Of a stretch of DNA of 64,000 nt, positions 12,786-24,088 are shown in pieces. Positions within the stretch are counted from its first letter, which is position 1, and each line of letters starts with the position of its first letter. The stretch spans positions 117,978,501 to 118,042,500 of the forward strand of contig NC_069658.1 of the NCBI RefSeq assembly GCF_027244095.1. Reading direction: 5' to 3'. Made by a program: the position numbers and the translations under genes. The notes beneath the pieces are model-generated. The model worked only from the letters and a program-made list of their open reading frames with translations. It made no database searches and had not been told where the DNA came from. Source of the stretch: Hemicordylus capensis (lineage: Eukaryota > Chordata > Lepidosauria > Squamata > Cordylidae).

Positions 12786-13382
12786 TGTTAACAGGTGGAA
12801 TGGAATGTATATGTTTATTTTGAGTAGTTGTAGTTAGCCTAAGTAGCACCATTTTAGATTCTGCACTAGCACCAGGAGCTGTGTGTCTCCACTTCCCTAG
12901 TTTGCCTGACAACATGTTTACAGACTGCTGATGCTGCCTAAATTGCTTTCCCACTGCATATCTTCACATTCCCATGTTACTTCCAGGCATATTGTAACAA
13001 CAAAAGAAAACACTGAACCTTCCTTGGAGCCCAGTGATTGGGCAGGAATGGCTATTCTAGAGATAAGCTCAGTAGGGAGTCTTGCATGCAGATGTTACTA
13101 CAAAGACTGTTTTGTGATCTTGAAAGAATGCTATTGTAAAAGGAGTGCTGAACAACCTAGCAAGGTTGGTGTTATTACTTGGGGTGCAATTTTGTATCTG
13201 GTCTGTATATAAACCTTGTGTAAACATCATTTTAGGCCGCCCTGTTTTTGGAAACCTATTTCCCAGGGAGCAGTGCTTTTCCCTTGCTTTGCAAAGCAAA
13301 TAAAGGTTTATACCTGTCTCCTCTGGTGTGGAATGAATTGGGTGATTGTGCACCAGGTATACTCGGGACTTCACCGATAACA
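12786..13382 (+). mobile_element. Possible solo LTR of an endogenous retrovirus-like element (fossil)
   Basis: The block runs from TGTTAACAGG to CCGATAACA, an imperfect TG...CA inverted end pair. In the expected order it has a TATA-like GTATATAAACC near 13204, a poly(A) signal AATAAA near 13299 and a short C/T-rich segment after it. No internal coding region lies next to it, so it would be a solo LTR. The flanks show no clear target duplication, so it is either old or the ends are misplaced. Family unknown. Confidence 0.4.
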
Positions 13383-13599
13383 ATGTAACCATTTGTTGCA
13401 GCTTCCACTTGTTGGCTTCTGTTATGTAAAACAGGGGATACCTCACATTCTCTTATTTGCTTGTTTTCTCTTCACATTTAGTATTTTAATATTTTTAGGT
13501 ATGCTTGGAGAAAACCGTTCTGGTTTCTTCCATTATATAGTATTTAAGCACTTTCTACACATTAAAAAATTATTTCAAGGCAAAAAGTAGAATACTTAC

Positions 13600-13716
13600 A
13601 TTGAATATTCCAATTAACTGAGTATAAAAGAGTCCACTAATACCAATTAGCATTATTAAGCCCATGAAGGTAGATATTCGTATCAGAGCAAGTTCATGTC
13701 TAAACACAAAGATATC
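13600..13716 (-). CDS. ZDHHC21: ZDHHC21 coding exon 5 (residues 169-207), TM4
   Basis: Exactly 39 codons lie between an acceptor (TTTATAG) and a GTAAGT donor on the minus strand. The peptide DIFVFRHELALIRIS is followed by a hydrophobic fourth membrane segment ending FYTQLIGIFN, matching human FVFRHELAIMR and FYTQLIGI. The family normally continues with a TTxE motif and a cytosolic tail of about 58 residues. I searched the minus strand below this exon for that tail (for example SIEKMSNCC or KPWQQT) and found nothing, so the final exon or exons probably lie before base 1, beyond an intron of at least 13.6 kb. Confidence 0.95.
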
Positions 13717-14045
13717 CTATAAATAAAGGGAAAGAGAGAAAGAAGTTTAGTTTTTCTTTCCTGTAAACCAAAAAAGCTTTCAAAAATGTGTAAATACAAG
13801 CAAAATACTTAGCCACAGCAAGCACAATTATAATAATTTTTGTTAGGTACCTTTGCATAAAATGAAGTATATACAGTTAAACTTGTTTGAATAGGGATAT
13901 TTATATTATCAAGGATGAGAAATAAGATATTTTTAGAATAGGGACAGTTGAAGGTGACAGTTTGAGCTTGCCCTTACCGAGAATGGAAACCACTGTCTGC
14001 ACTGTACCAATTCAGACTGCAAGTTACATGTGATGGAATGCTCTC

Positions 14046-14240
14046 CAGTGTTCCCTCTAATTTTTATCATCAGTGAATGGAAACAGTTTTGTTCTGGCAG
14101 GCAGTTTCAAGTTATTGTGCACAAATAACTCACTCTCTTTCACACTCACACACTGCGCAGCGCATAGTTCACAGCGCATAGTTAATGCACAGTGCATAGT
14201 TCGGCACACTTTTTTTAAAAATTTGTCTCCCGCCCCCACC
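14046..14240. repeat. Degenerate hAT-type MITE scrap with short tandem motif
   Basis: CAGTGTTCCCTCTAATTTTT resembles the end of a hAT-type MITE common in reptiles. Within it, GCGCATAGTT or a close variant occurs three times at 14158-14202. Confidence 0.4.
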
Positions 14241-14289
14241 TCTCCTCTTCTGCAGCTTATTAATCAACAGCCATTTTAACTCTAACTAG

Positions 14290-15310
14290 GTTGGTGCAAT
14301 ACTATAGGTCAGGGCTGAGCAGAATTCACTTCACCTCAGGGGCAGAGTCAGCATTGCGCAAATGGGTTCAAAGATGGCAGCCATGCTCAATGGCTGAGAC
14401 TCATGCCCCAGCCACACCCCCTATCCCTGACGTCAGACGCAGGGGGCATGGTTTCACTTGTAAGCGGGGCCACATGCCCCATTTGTGAGCAAGTTCCGGC
14501 TGGCGCCACATTCCCAGCATGGCTGGAAGTACAGGTGAAACTCGGAAAATTAGAATATCGTGCAAAAGTCCATTAGAGTCCAGAAAATTAGAATATTACA
14601 TGGAACCAAGAAGACAAGGATTGTAGAATAGAACAATATCGGACCTCTGAAAAGTATAAGCATGCATATGTATTCAGTACTTGGTTTGGGCCCCTTTTGC
14701 AGCAATTACTGCCTCAATGCGGCGTGGCATGGATGCTATCAGCCTGTGGCACTGATGAGGTGTTATGGAAGACCAGGATGCTTCATTAGCGGCCTTCAGC
14801 TCTTCTGCATTGTTTGGTCTCATGTCTCTCATCCTTCTCTTGGCAATGCCCCATAGATTCTCTATGGGGTCAGGTCAGGCGAGTTTGCTGGCCAATCAAG
14901 CACAGTACACTGTATACTTTTCAGAGGTCCGATATTGTTCTATTCTACAATCCTTGTCTTCTTGGTTCCATGTAATATTCTAATTTTCTGGGATTGTGGA
15001 TTTGGGGTTTTCATGAGCTGTACGCCATGATCATCACAATTACAACAAATTAAGGCTTGACTTATCTCGCTTTGCATGTAATGCGTCTGTGTCATATATC
15101 AGTTTCACCTTTTAATTTGCATTACTGAAATTAATGGACTTTTGCACGATATTCTAATTTTCCGAGTTTCACCTGTAGTTCTCTCTGCTTTAAAAGGCAA
15201 GGAGATACGTTCTCTGCTGGGCTGGGAAGCCGGCGCTGGCTAAGCTTCTCAAAAACGGAGCCGCATGCCCCGTTCGCAAGTCAGACACGGGGAAGTGTTG
15301 GAGGCGGCCT
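14290..15310. repeat. GC-rich imperfect inverted repeat interrupted by a Tc1-like element
   Basis: Segments on either side of the Tc1-like insertion (about 14455-14530 and 15210-15295) are imperfect inverted copies; CGGCTGGCGCC pairs with GGCGCTGGCT and ACATGCCCC with GGGGCATGC. It is probably a foldback element that later received the Tc1 copy. Confidence 0.45.
14532..15175 (-). mobile_element. Tc1/mariner-like element with transposase C-terminus
   Basis: CAGGTGAAACTCGGAAAATT at the left is matched in inverted form at the right, with TA on both sides (14530-14531 and 15176-15177), the Tc1 target duplication. The minus strand at about 14690-14880 encodes ENLWGIAKRRMRDMRPNNAE and then IASMPRRIEAVIAAKG to a stop. 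That is the end of a DD34E Tc1 transposase and includes the catalytic E. A one-base deletion lies just before it. A second inverted pair of about 77 bases (14581-14657 and 14914-14990) shows that the original inverted repeats were about 210 bases long and the left one has lost about 130 bases. Confidence 0.88.
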
Positions 15311-17647
15311 GAACCAGGGCCCCCACTGGCCTCCTCATGGATCTATACTGAAAACATCTGAGAAATAGTAAACACACAAGCAAAACTTTTGTTTGCACAA
15401 CTGAAGTCAAGCCATCCGGATAGCAGGTAGAACAAATCTCATTAAAGGATCTCAGAAAGCAGGTGCTAAGACCACTGCTTCAGATCCTGGAAAGCTGCTG
15501 CAAATTACAGGAGACAGTTATGGGCCAAATTTTGTTTCAAGCAACTTCATATTGTACTAATGTTCCAGATAAACTTAACAAGAAACTCCACGCTCAGCTA
15601 CTTTGGCTATATGTTGGCCAGGCACATAATACACAAAGCACTTTCATGCTTTCCAAAATTTGTAGCATCCCTTAGACAAAAGGTCTATTCAGATACAGAA
15701 TAGATGCTTTCTAAGAGCAGCCAGTAGGCAAAATCAAAAGTGTCATAATGGTCTTACACAGTATGAGAAGCTTTTACAGTAATACTACTCCTCCTACTGG
15801 ACAAACAGTTGCAATATCTGTGACTTGCCAAACAAATGAGAGAATACATAACATTAATCAATGATTGTGGCTTTTTAAATACTTCGCTTTTATGCTGTAT
15901 TTATACAGTTCCTATAGATATCTGAATATAATTTAGCTATTTCATAAAAATGAATTATAATATTAGATAATAAAAATAAAAGTCTTTACAGTGGACAAGC
16001 GCTTGAAAAATCATGCCGACATAGGTAAGGGACACTGGGTGGATAAAAAGATAATTTTTAAAAATTCTGACTTAACCTAAAATGGTTTTCCCCCAAAATA
16101 TAGTTATATTAAACCCATATCAGACATAGTTACAATAAAAAGTGAGCTGAAAAACATGACTAAATTTGTTATAAAGCAACATTTTAAAGTTGATGTGCCG
16201 AACTTCTGAGCTTTGATCAAGGTAGAGGCTGTTTCTAGTCAGCCTTTAAAAATTTGAAAAACACAAATCTTAATTATCAGTGTGATTTTACAACCCACAA
16301 TGCCTGCAGATAAGTACACATAGTTGTATTGTATTTGTATGCAGGCATTTGGGGTTGTAATTCCATTCCTGTAGAGGACATTTCCTGCTGTGAAATGCAG
16401 AAAGCACTAAGCTTTTGTCTTGAACCTACAGAATGTCATTTATGTGAAAAGATTAAATAGATTTTGCTGCTGTTTCTGTCCTTAAGTGTTAAAGGGCAGG
16501 ATGAGAGATTGGGCAACATACAGTTATGAGGCATCAAATCTAAGCAACATGGTCAGAAATCAGCCAAATGGTACTCTGATGTCCCTACTGAATCTGGCTG
16601 TATTCCCAAACAAATTATATTTAATTTTCTCACTCAGCAGATGAATATTTTTTTTAAAGAATGTGGCTATCAAATCATCTGAATCAAATCATTAGCAAAA
16701 TGTAAACAACACAGAATGCCAGAGTCCTAATTTCCTGAAGCAAGTACTTTATAAAAAAAATCCAAATATGTCATCTGGGCCCTTTAACCAGCACATAAGC
16801 AAATAAAGTGTAGCCATCACATGCTTCTGTCTAAATCATCCAAAGGCACGGTATGGGTATTTAGGCATTCATATTAAAAAAATTCCCTGGTATCGCTTGT
16901 TCTTCTACAACATTGGGTAGAAAATAGTAAATATGTAACAAATTACCCCTAAGAAGTTTGCAAACTGCACACACATCTTTTGAGAGGAAAACTTAACATT
17001 TATCAGAAATATTTTTTTGTTTAAATACAACTTTTATTCCTACTCAAATTAAGTGGAAAATAGAATAATACATCCCCATCAATATTAATGGGACACATGA
17101 TTTGAGGCAAGCCATGTGGGAAAATACTTTCTATTTCACAACACTACAATAATGAAAACTTCCAGTGCTTCAAAAACACTTCAATAGGTTAAACTAAGAC
17201 ACTACATGGTGACAAAAGGCATCTAATTGTTGCCTTTTTAAAATAGTAGTGATGACCAACTGTTAATCAAGAAAAACGGGCTTACTTGATCTCACAACGT
17301 GTGCTAGGTTCCAGCAGTATATGTGATGTCACCAGCAGAATATATGCTGAAATGTCAAAGCATCAATGAAAAAAAAAATCTGTATTGTTTGAACATCGAG
17401 ACCTTAGGTGGGGGGGGGGGGAGTTATGCAATATATATTCTAAAATGGGAAAAGCCAACTAATTGTCCATAGCCAGAAAAATGCAAACTTTAAGCAGTGG
17501 GTGGTAAAAGAATTGGCTGATATCCATATTGGCAGAAATGTCAATGATATCCATATTGGCAGAGAGGCTGCTCTTAAATCAGCCAGAATCTTCCAAGCAG
17601 CAGAGTGCTTGTATGACAGAGAAAGGAAAGAGCTTTCCACTGCTTTT
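15311..17647. other. AT-rich intronic sequence
   Basis: Nothing recognisable was found on either strand in this part of the ZDHHC21 intron. Confidence 0.5.
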
Positions 17648-17844
17648 TAGGGATTTGCATGAAACTGGGCAGCCCCATTCAGTAGCATACCGGATGCAAG
17701 GAGGTATGCTGAAGCCCTGCAGCAATGGTTTGGGGAAGAGCGCCAGCGGGGGGAACCAGAGAGGGAGGTAAGGGCACCTGCCCAGCACCTTAAAAGGACC
17801 CCCCTCCTCCCAGGAGTGCACGAACCAGTTCGTGCACATCCCTA
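17648..17844. mobile_element. TAGGGATGTGC-family MITE
   Basis: The ends are TAGGGATTTGCATGAAAC and GTTCGTGCACATCCCTA. The right end also carries a small perfect hairpin (GTGCACGAA/TTCGTGCAC). No clear target duplication. Confidence 0.6.
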
Positions 17845-18178
17845 CAAGCAACAGTGAGGGCAGCAGGACCGCTGAGGGTGGTAGGAGCGGTGTCCCTAGT
17901 GAGCAAAAGGCCACACCACCAAAGTGGAAGAAGAGAGCTAGCAAGACATCTGATATTGTGAGTATCGAACCATTTCTGTTAGTACTTACTTGAGAACTGA
18001 GCCCTAAAAAGTTCTCCATTGTGTATTATTTTACTGATTTTAGACATGTATACCCACTCTTAAATCAAACCATGTTATCAGAATTAACCATGTTAATATA
18101 TTACATTAAGAACATATTATAACTGATTTAATTGTTAAGTTTATATACCACTTTTCATTAAAATAATCCCAAAGTGGT

Positions 18179-19965
18179 AATAAATTGGGAAAAATCAGAA
18201 CTGATGCCACCGGGTTCTGCAAGCTTCCCTGCTAATTGTAGATCATGGGGTTTTAGGTGGTGCTCGGATTCTCTTGAGTATTTAGGTATGGTGATTCCAA
18301 ATGATCTTTCTTATTTAGTAAATTTAAATTTTTCTAAATTTTAAAGCCAGATGAAAAATGATTTAGATCAATAGTTTGTGATACCCTCGAGTATTAGGGG
18401 AAAGATAAATGTGCTTAAGATGAATATAACACCAAAACTCATGTATATCTTAAGAGGCCTCCCAGTTTTTATACCTTTATGTTATTTTAAACAAGTTTAC
18501 AAGATAATTAACAGGTTTATATGGGAAGGTCGTCCACCGAGATTTTCACTTGGCAAGCTCCAATTGTCGGTGGAAGAGGGTGGTTTTAATTTCCCCCACT
18601 TCCAAGCTTATCACTGGGCTTTTATTCTCTTCAATACTGAGATGGAAAGCTGAGCCCCAAATTTTGGATACCCCATGGGCACGACTGGAGAGTTACTATT
18701 TAGCTCCACTATCTGCTTATCAGGTATTGGGTTCGTTATTTATTCCCTCTTCTGGTAAACTACCAGCAGTTCAGGCAGCTAGACGTATATGGAGGAGTTT
18801 AGGCCTTAAGTATGGTTTTGATCCTTTTCAGCACGCAAAGCTTACATTATGGATGAACCCAGATTTGGAGATTGGGCAGAAACCTTTCTATTGGGCCAAT
18901 TGGGCAATTTCTAATATTATTACTTTAGATCAATTAATTACCTCAGAAGAAGTTTTTAAATCTTTTGATGCTTTGAGAAATGAATTTAATATCCCTTCGA
19001 ATGCCAGTTGGCAATATATACAATTAGGGCACCTTTTAACACAGTTATTTGGACATGATTATTATTATTATTTATTTGATTTGTATACCACCCTTCCAAA
19101 ATGGCTCAGAGCGGTTGGCTCATGCACTTGCTGCTTCAGAAACTTCATTAATACTGGATCTGGAACATCTACCAGAACAAGCTAAACCTACAGTTTCATT
19201 GTATTTAAAACTTAAAAGAAAAAGAAAAAGTTGATATTGATTATATTCATGTATTACAGAATCAGGATCGTGAATATACCATTACGGTAGACCAATGGTT
19301 AATAGCGTTAAGGATAATGAAACGAGCATATAGAGATCTTAAACCAAGACTTGTTCAGCAAAAACTCTTGTTTCACACTTACTGGACTCCCCAGAGGATG
19401 TTCAGCAAGGGCTGGGTTCTGGAGGTATGCTGGAGATGTAATATTTATGAGGGGACATTGTCACATATGGTTTGGTTGTGCCCAATTATAGCATCTTTTT
19501 GGGATGAAGTCCATAAAATTATAAATAAGACACTGCAATTATCATTGTGTTTTAAAGATAGCTATGTTCTCCTGGGATACATTCCCAGGATATGGAACTT
19601 AACACTTTATCAACAACTATGGATTCTTCGCACTTGGGGAGTGGCCAAAAAGATTATAATTCAACACTGGAAAAGTAAATTTACTCCAGAACTTCAACTT
19701 TGGACTACTGAAATGTGTTCATTATCTGCATTTGAATTGGGGTGTTTTTTTGCCGTTTAGGCAAAGAAGAAGAGTTTCAAGCTATATGGTCAAAATTTAA
19801 TGAATTGTATGTGCTTTAGAAGGTGATTACACATATATGCATTGTTGGGTTCTTTTTCTTTCTCCCTTCTCTCTTTTTATTTTAAAACTTTATATGAAAG
19901 TGTTTCATTCTTGGGAGTGTCTTGGACTGTAATGTTCATTCTTTAAAATAAAATGTTAAAAAAAA
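18179..19965 (+). mobile_element. L1 LINE 3' part (ORF2 C-terminal half)
   Basis: The plus strand encodes the region after the polymerase palm of an L1 ORF2: EYLGMVIPNDLSYLVN, GKINVLKMNITPKLMYIL, FIWEGRPPRFSLGKLQLSV, WMNPDLEIGQKPFYWANW and, near the end, CWRCNIYEGTLSHMVWLCP, the C-terminal CCHC knuckle typical of L1. Several frame breaks interrupt it, and at about 19050-19115 a foreign repeat tail (TTATTTATTTGATTTGTATA) is inserted. A short A-rich tail ends it. L1 pieces are minor here compared with CR1 and L2. Confidence 0.85.
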
Positions 19966-20172
19966 CCAATTCAATTTCTATATCGCCCTTCCAAAAATGG
20001 CTCAGGACGGTTTAAACAGAGAAATAATAAATAAATAAGATGGATCCCTGTCCCCAAAGGGCTCACAATCTAAAAAGAAACACAAGATAGACACCAGCAA
20101 CAGTCACTGGAGGTACTGTGCTGGGGGTGGATAGGGCCAATTACTCTCCCCCTGCTAAATAAAGAGCATATC
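19966..20172 (+). mobile_element. Abundant 3'-end repeat (TGGCTCAGGGCGG type)
   Basis: TATCGCCCTTCCAAAAATGG, then GATGGATCCCTGTCCCCAAA, GACACCAGCAACAGTCACTG and CCCCTGCTAAATAAAGAG. The same string of landmarks recurs at 35206-35450 and 45287-45575 (plus) and 32395-32650 (minus). It is probably a SINE or LINE tail; I cannot name the family. Confidence 0.7.
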
Positions 20173-20299
20173 CATATCTAAAAACTCTTTTTCTAAACCA
20201 TCTACATCATTATTTTATTAATTATGACTGTTATTGGTCTTTCTTCCTGCACATTTTATTTGCACAAACAGTGATTATCAATGTGCCGCAAACCAAGGC

Positions 20300-20471
20300 T
20301 ACCGTATTTTACGGACTATAAGACGCTACGGACTATAAGACGCACCTTAATTTTAATCCAGTTTTTCAGAGTTTTAGCATATTAAACTGTTAAAACATAT
20401 AAGACGCACCTGAATTTTGGCGGATATTTTTCGAGGAAAAAAGTGAGTCTTATAGTCCATAAAATACGGTA
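20300..20471. mobile_element. MITE with CCGTATTTTACGGACTATAA ends
   Basis: The terminal inverted repeats are about 27 bases, with TA on both sides. GACTATAAGACGC is repeated inside the left end. No coding capacity. The TA flanks suggest Tc1/mariner-type mobilisation, but the superfamily is uncertain. Confidence 0.75.
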
Positions 20472-21216
20472 TTTCTTCCCCAGAGGGCCTGATATAGCAA
20501 GATTCCACCATACACAAATGTGGAAGTTGCAGGTGTGCAGCCAGGTGCTTCTGCTTACACTTGCCCTACAGCAACCCTTGCCAGGAACCATAAAAACCTA
20601 CAGGTATGCACTTTGTGCAGCAAGAACAGTTGCACTGACAACACATATGTGCATGTAGGCTTCTTTAAACAGCCATGTACACATCTAAGACTCCCAACCC
20701 AATTGGGGTTCCTGATGTATAGACCCAGGTATTTAAAGATACAGGTATTCATGCATGTGCCACTCACATGGCTATGGGAAATGCCAGTGCAACAGTAGTG
20801 TGCCTGCCACAATAATGTCTACAGTGTTACTCAGCTGTGTTTGAAACACATTTTAGGAATTGGCAGGGTTCTGCTTCTGCACAAATGTTAACAGACAGCA
20901 CACTTTACTTTCCTCTATATATCTGCTTGCCTCTTTTTCAAAAGCATAGTGTGTTTTTCAGTAACTTTACAATGTTTTGGGGAGAGTTCATATTTCTGTG
21001 TTAAGAGTAAAATATTCTCTTTTGTTAATTTATCAATTTTTCATTTGTTGAATCATTAGAAACATATTTAGATATGTCAGTCTTAATTCACACTCTAGCA
21101 TTCAGAAACAGGTAAAATACAAAATGTGTTTCAATACCAATATTTAAGAAATAAGCTTACATAATACTCTTAATATAAGCTTCTATCGCCTTTTTACAAG
21201 CACAAAGTTTTCTTAC

Positions 21217-21355
21217 CCAATTAACTTTTGTAAGTGGTTCTAAGTAGTAGCAGTGGCAGAAATCAAGCAGCAGTGTATAGAAACTGAGGAGTTGGGTGTA
21301 GAAGCATAACTGCAAGAACAGCCAGTGATTGTCTTCGCCAACACAGTTATTAATC
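21217..21355 (-). CDS. ZDHHC21: ZDHHC21 coding exon 4 (residues 122-168), end of DHHC domain and TM3
   Basis: The minus-strand exon follows an acceptor ending CTGCAG and stops at a GTAAGA donor. It reads INNCVGEDNHWLFLQLCFYT, the conserved end of the DHHC domain (C-x4-N-x3-F), and continues into a hydrophobic stretch that is the third membrane segment. The loop after it (HCYYLEPLTKVNW) differs moderately from human, as expected for this less constrained part. It is 139 bases long: one base finishes W122 and then come 46 full codons, so it ends in phase 0 and fits the next exon. Confidence 0.96.
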
Positions 21356-22442
21356 CTGCAGAAAACAGCGTGAACATATGCAATGAAATGTTAGTGCCTT
21401 CTAGATTTTAACACTGAAGTATGAGTTGCAAGGGAAACCAGTGACCCACAAGGAGGAATCCATAATATCTCATTGTGTTTGAAAGGAACAGAGTTGAGTG
21501 AAGGACAAACACTCATCGTTGCTCCTTTTGCACAGTATCATGACTCTGTGAAGAGTTTCCTAGGATGTCCAGTTCTCCCAACCATCATCTTGGTCATTCA
21601 CAGGCAGAGCCAAGGCTGCTCTTGGTTTTTATGGGAATTTGAGTGTCACATCTTACCATTATTTATCTAACTTCCTTACTATAAATAAAACGTGTAAGAT
21701 GGAAATCTGTAGCACATTAGGCTTCTTTTGAAATCAGAATCATCATATATTTTTACAAAATACAGGATGCAAAAGGAAAAGGGGCATCTTAAAAGAAAAC
21801 ATATAGCGCTTAAGTCTCAAAGGTTCCTTGCCTTTGAGACTTGCCCCAATTATGAAGAATGTGACATTTCTATGAATGGTGAGTGGTGGTGATGATAGCG
21901 TTTTCACATTGATAGTTACAGTGTAACTGTTAAAAAAGGCAAATTACTTTTTACAATAATTGGGACATTTTCCAGTTCAAGACATTTGTCCTCTGCTTAG
22001 CAATCCTGACAAAAGAACTGGGTATGTAGACAAAATAGCTTTCTTTAAGCTTAAAAATGAAATGTATATAAAGTTTTAAAAACATGAAGCAGCATATTTC
22101 AACCTTCAAGCTATATGTTAGAAACATTTTCGCCTTTTTAGGCAGTACAAGCACCTGTTAAAGTTGATCAATAAAAATTACTATAAGTCACCTTCTTACA
22201 GAGCTTTTTTCTGGTGCTTTGGCAAATTTGAGTTTGAAGCACAGAATAAGTCAGAGAATTCTGGAGGTTGAACAAGAACGTTTAGTTACAGTTAATCTAA
22301 AAGCAGCCCAATGGTTTGTAAACTTTTTTCAGTGGGAGCAGAGGCCAGATTGTTTGACATCACTTCCTGATTACAGATTAAGAAACATATTTACTTAATT
22401 AAGACTCTAGTCTATAAACATATGAAGGTCTATGACTACCTT

Positions 22443-22543
22443 GGAATAAAATTATTATTATTATTATTAATTCATTTAATAATAAATGAATTATTTATTA
22501 TTAAATCAATTAATAATAGTAATACTAATAATAATAATTTTAT
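22443..22543. repeat. (TTA)n-rich low-complexity sequence
   Basis: TTA/TAA repeats with an internal inverted arrangement directly precede the SINE. Confidence 0.8.
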
Positions 22544-22544
22544 T

Positions 22545-22747
22545 CCGTGGTGTAGTGGTTAGAGTGCTGGACTAGGACCGGGGAGACCCGGGTTCAAATC
22601 CCCATTCAGCCATGGAACTAGCTGGGTGACTCTGGGCCAGTCACTTCTCTCTCAGCCTAACCTACTTCATAGGGTTGTTGTGAAAGAGAAACTCAAGTAT
22701 GTAGTACACCGCTCTGGGCTACTTGGAGTAAGAGCGGGATATAAATG

Positions 22748-22752
<5 letters not shown>
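22545..22752 (+). mobile_element. Sauria-type tRNA-derived SINE (copy 2)
   Basis: Box A region GTGGTGTAGTGGTTAGAGTG and box B GGGTTCAAATCCC are both intact. The first few bases of the head are missing. The 3' end GGATATAAATGTATAATAAT runs into an (AAT)n array at 22749-22793. Confidence 0.87.
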
Positions 22753-22795
<43 letters not shown>

Positions 22796-22796
22796 C

Positions 22797-22970
22797 ACCT
22801 AACAAGCCTTCATAAACAACTATCAAAACAGTTCAATCACATTTTGCAAGGAGGTAATATTAAACAATGGCTAACAACTGGGAAAACTCATCTCATAATG
22901 AAAGACCCAGCAAAAGGTGCAGTTCCAAGTAATTACAGACTGATAACCTGTCTTCCAACCATGTTCAAAT
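22797..22970 (+). mobile_element. LINE scrap, R4/Dong-like reverse transcriptase
   Basis: The plus strand reads GNIKQWLTTGKTHLIMKD, then SNYRLITCLPTMFK, close to the WLTTG...YRPITCLPT region that I associate with the R4/Dong clade. The frame stops where the hAT element begins. Beyond it, at 26135, LSSM could continue the peptide. Confidence 0.55.
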
Positions 22971-23673
22971 CAGGGTGGATAAAAATCAATGATTTTTTTT
23001 TTAAATCAAAAAAATTGGATTTTTTTTTATTTAAATCAGATTTTTTAAAATAAAATGCTTTTTGAGGAAAATATATTACCATCCAAAGGTTATTCCATCA
23101 TGAAATAAAGATTAGTTTTTTAATTATGTAGAATAAGGCTGTATATGTTTAATTTTTTTGGTAAATAAATTCCATTAATCCATTCACAATGTCATGCTCT
23201 TCCAGAGGTTTTTGTAAGATTATTGGGCAGTTTCTCTGCCTACAAGATATTATCACAGATGCTTGGTTTACTTTTGCAGTTCTCAAAACTGAATTTGACT
23301 CAGCAGAGATCACATGCCTCTTCTTCACAGCAAAAATCTTATGACATGAACAGAGTTGAGAAAAAGACCTTAATCCTATTGTTCTACAAACCTATGAATA
23401 CAGAATCAACCCCTTCAGTGCTAAGTTTCAAGAAGTTCAGTGAAATAGAATAGAAACAATATTTTTCTGATTGTTTGGAGTGGAATAGATCTGCACAAGA
23501 AGAAAGTGAAACTAAGTATGAGGAGGGAGGGCCAAGCAGACAAGCAGTACAAAATGAAAGTGAAACTTTCTGAGCACAATACTGCATAGCCACAGACAGA
23601 CAAGTCTTTGGATCTTTTTGTGTGTATGACCTGAGGTTTATCACATTCTTTCCTTGGAGGAAAAAAACCTATA

Positions 23674-23875
23674 ATGGCAGCAGGCCGTAAAAGAGACCCA
23701 GTTTGGCAATATTTTAATGAAGTTCCTTTACCTATCGGTAAGGCAGGCATGCGTGCAAAATACAAACACTGCAACAAAGAAATGCAAGGCCTGGTGGCCC
23801 GAATGAGGCAACATCATGAGAAGTGCTGTGATGAAGATGACCAAAGAAACACATTTGAACAGGCAGGATCTTCAG
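23674..23875 (+). pseudogene. hAT transposase exon 1 (BED zinc finger)
   Basis: MAAGRKRDPVWQYFNEVPL followed by MRAKYKHCNKEMQGLVARM and QHHEKC is a BED-type DNA-binding finger, which would bind the element's ends. The first zinc-binding cysteine expected in RAKCKHC is a tyrosine here. A CAG/GTTGGT donor at 23875 and a TTTGTTTAG acceptor at 24088 restore the frame into exon 2 (one base plus two). The alternative GTAAAC donor four bases later would not keep the frame. Confidence 0.8.
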
Positions 23876-24088
23876 GTTGGTAAACATTTTTATTGAATCA
23901 TACAATATTTCTAAAGACTGCCTTGAACTGTCATGTTTGAGCAAAATTATATTTCTTATTATTACTGCATGTTACTGTCATTTGGTACAGTTATGAAGAA
24001 AAGCAAATATTCCTTTTGGGGCAGTGCTGTGTACAATAAGCAGAAATTGTATAAACAATAAAATAACAGCATTGACTTTTTTGTTTAG

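Noticed and set aside
17579-18019. 146-codon minus-strand open frame
   Set aside because: It spans a MITE and its flank, with no family motif.
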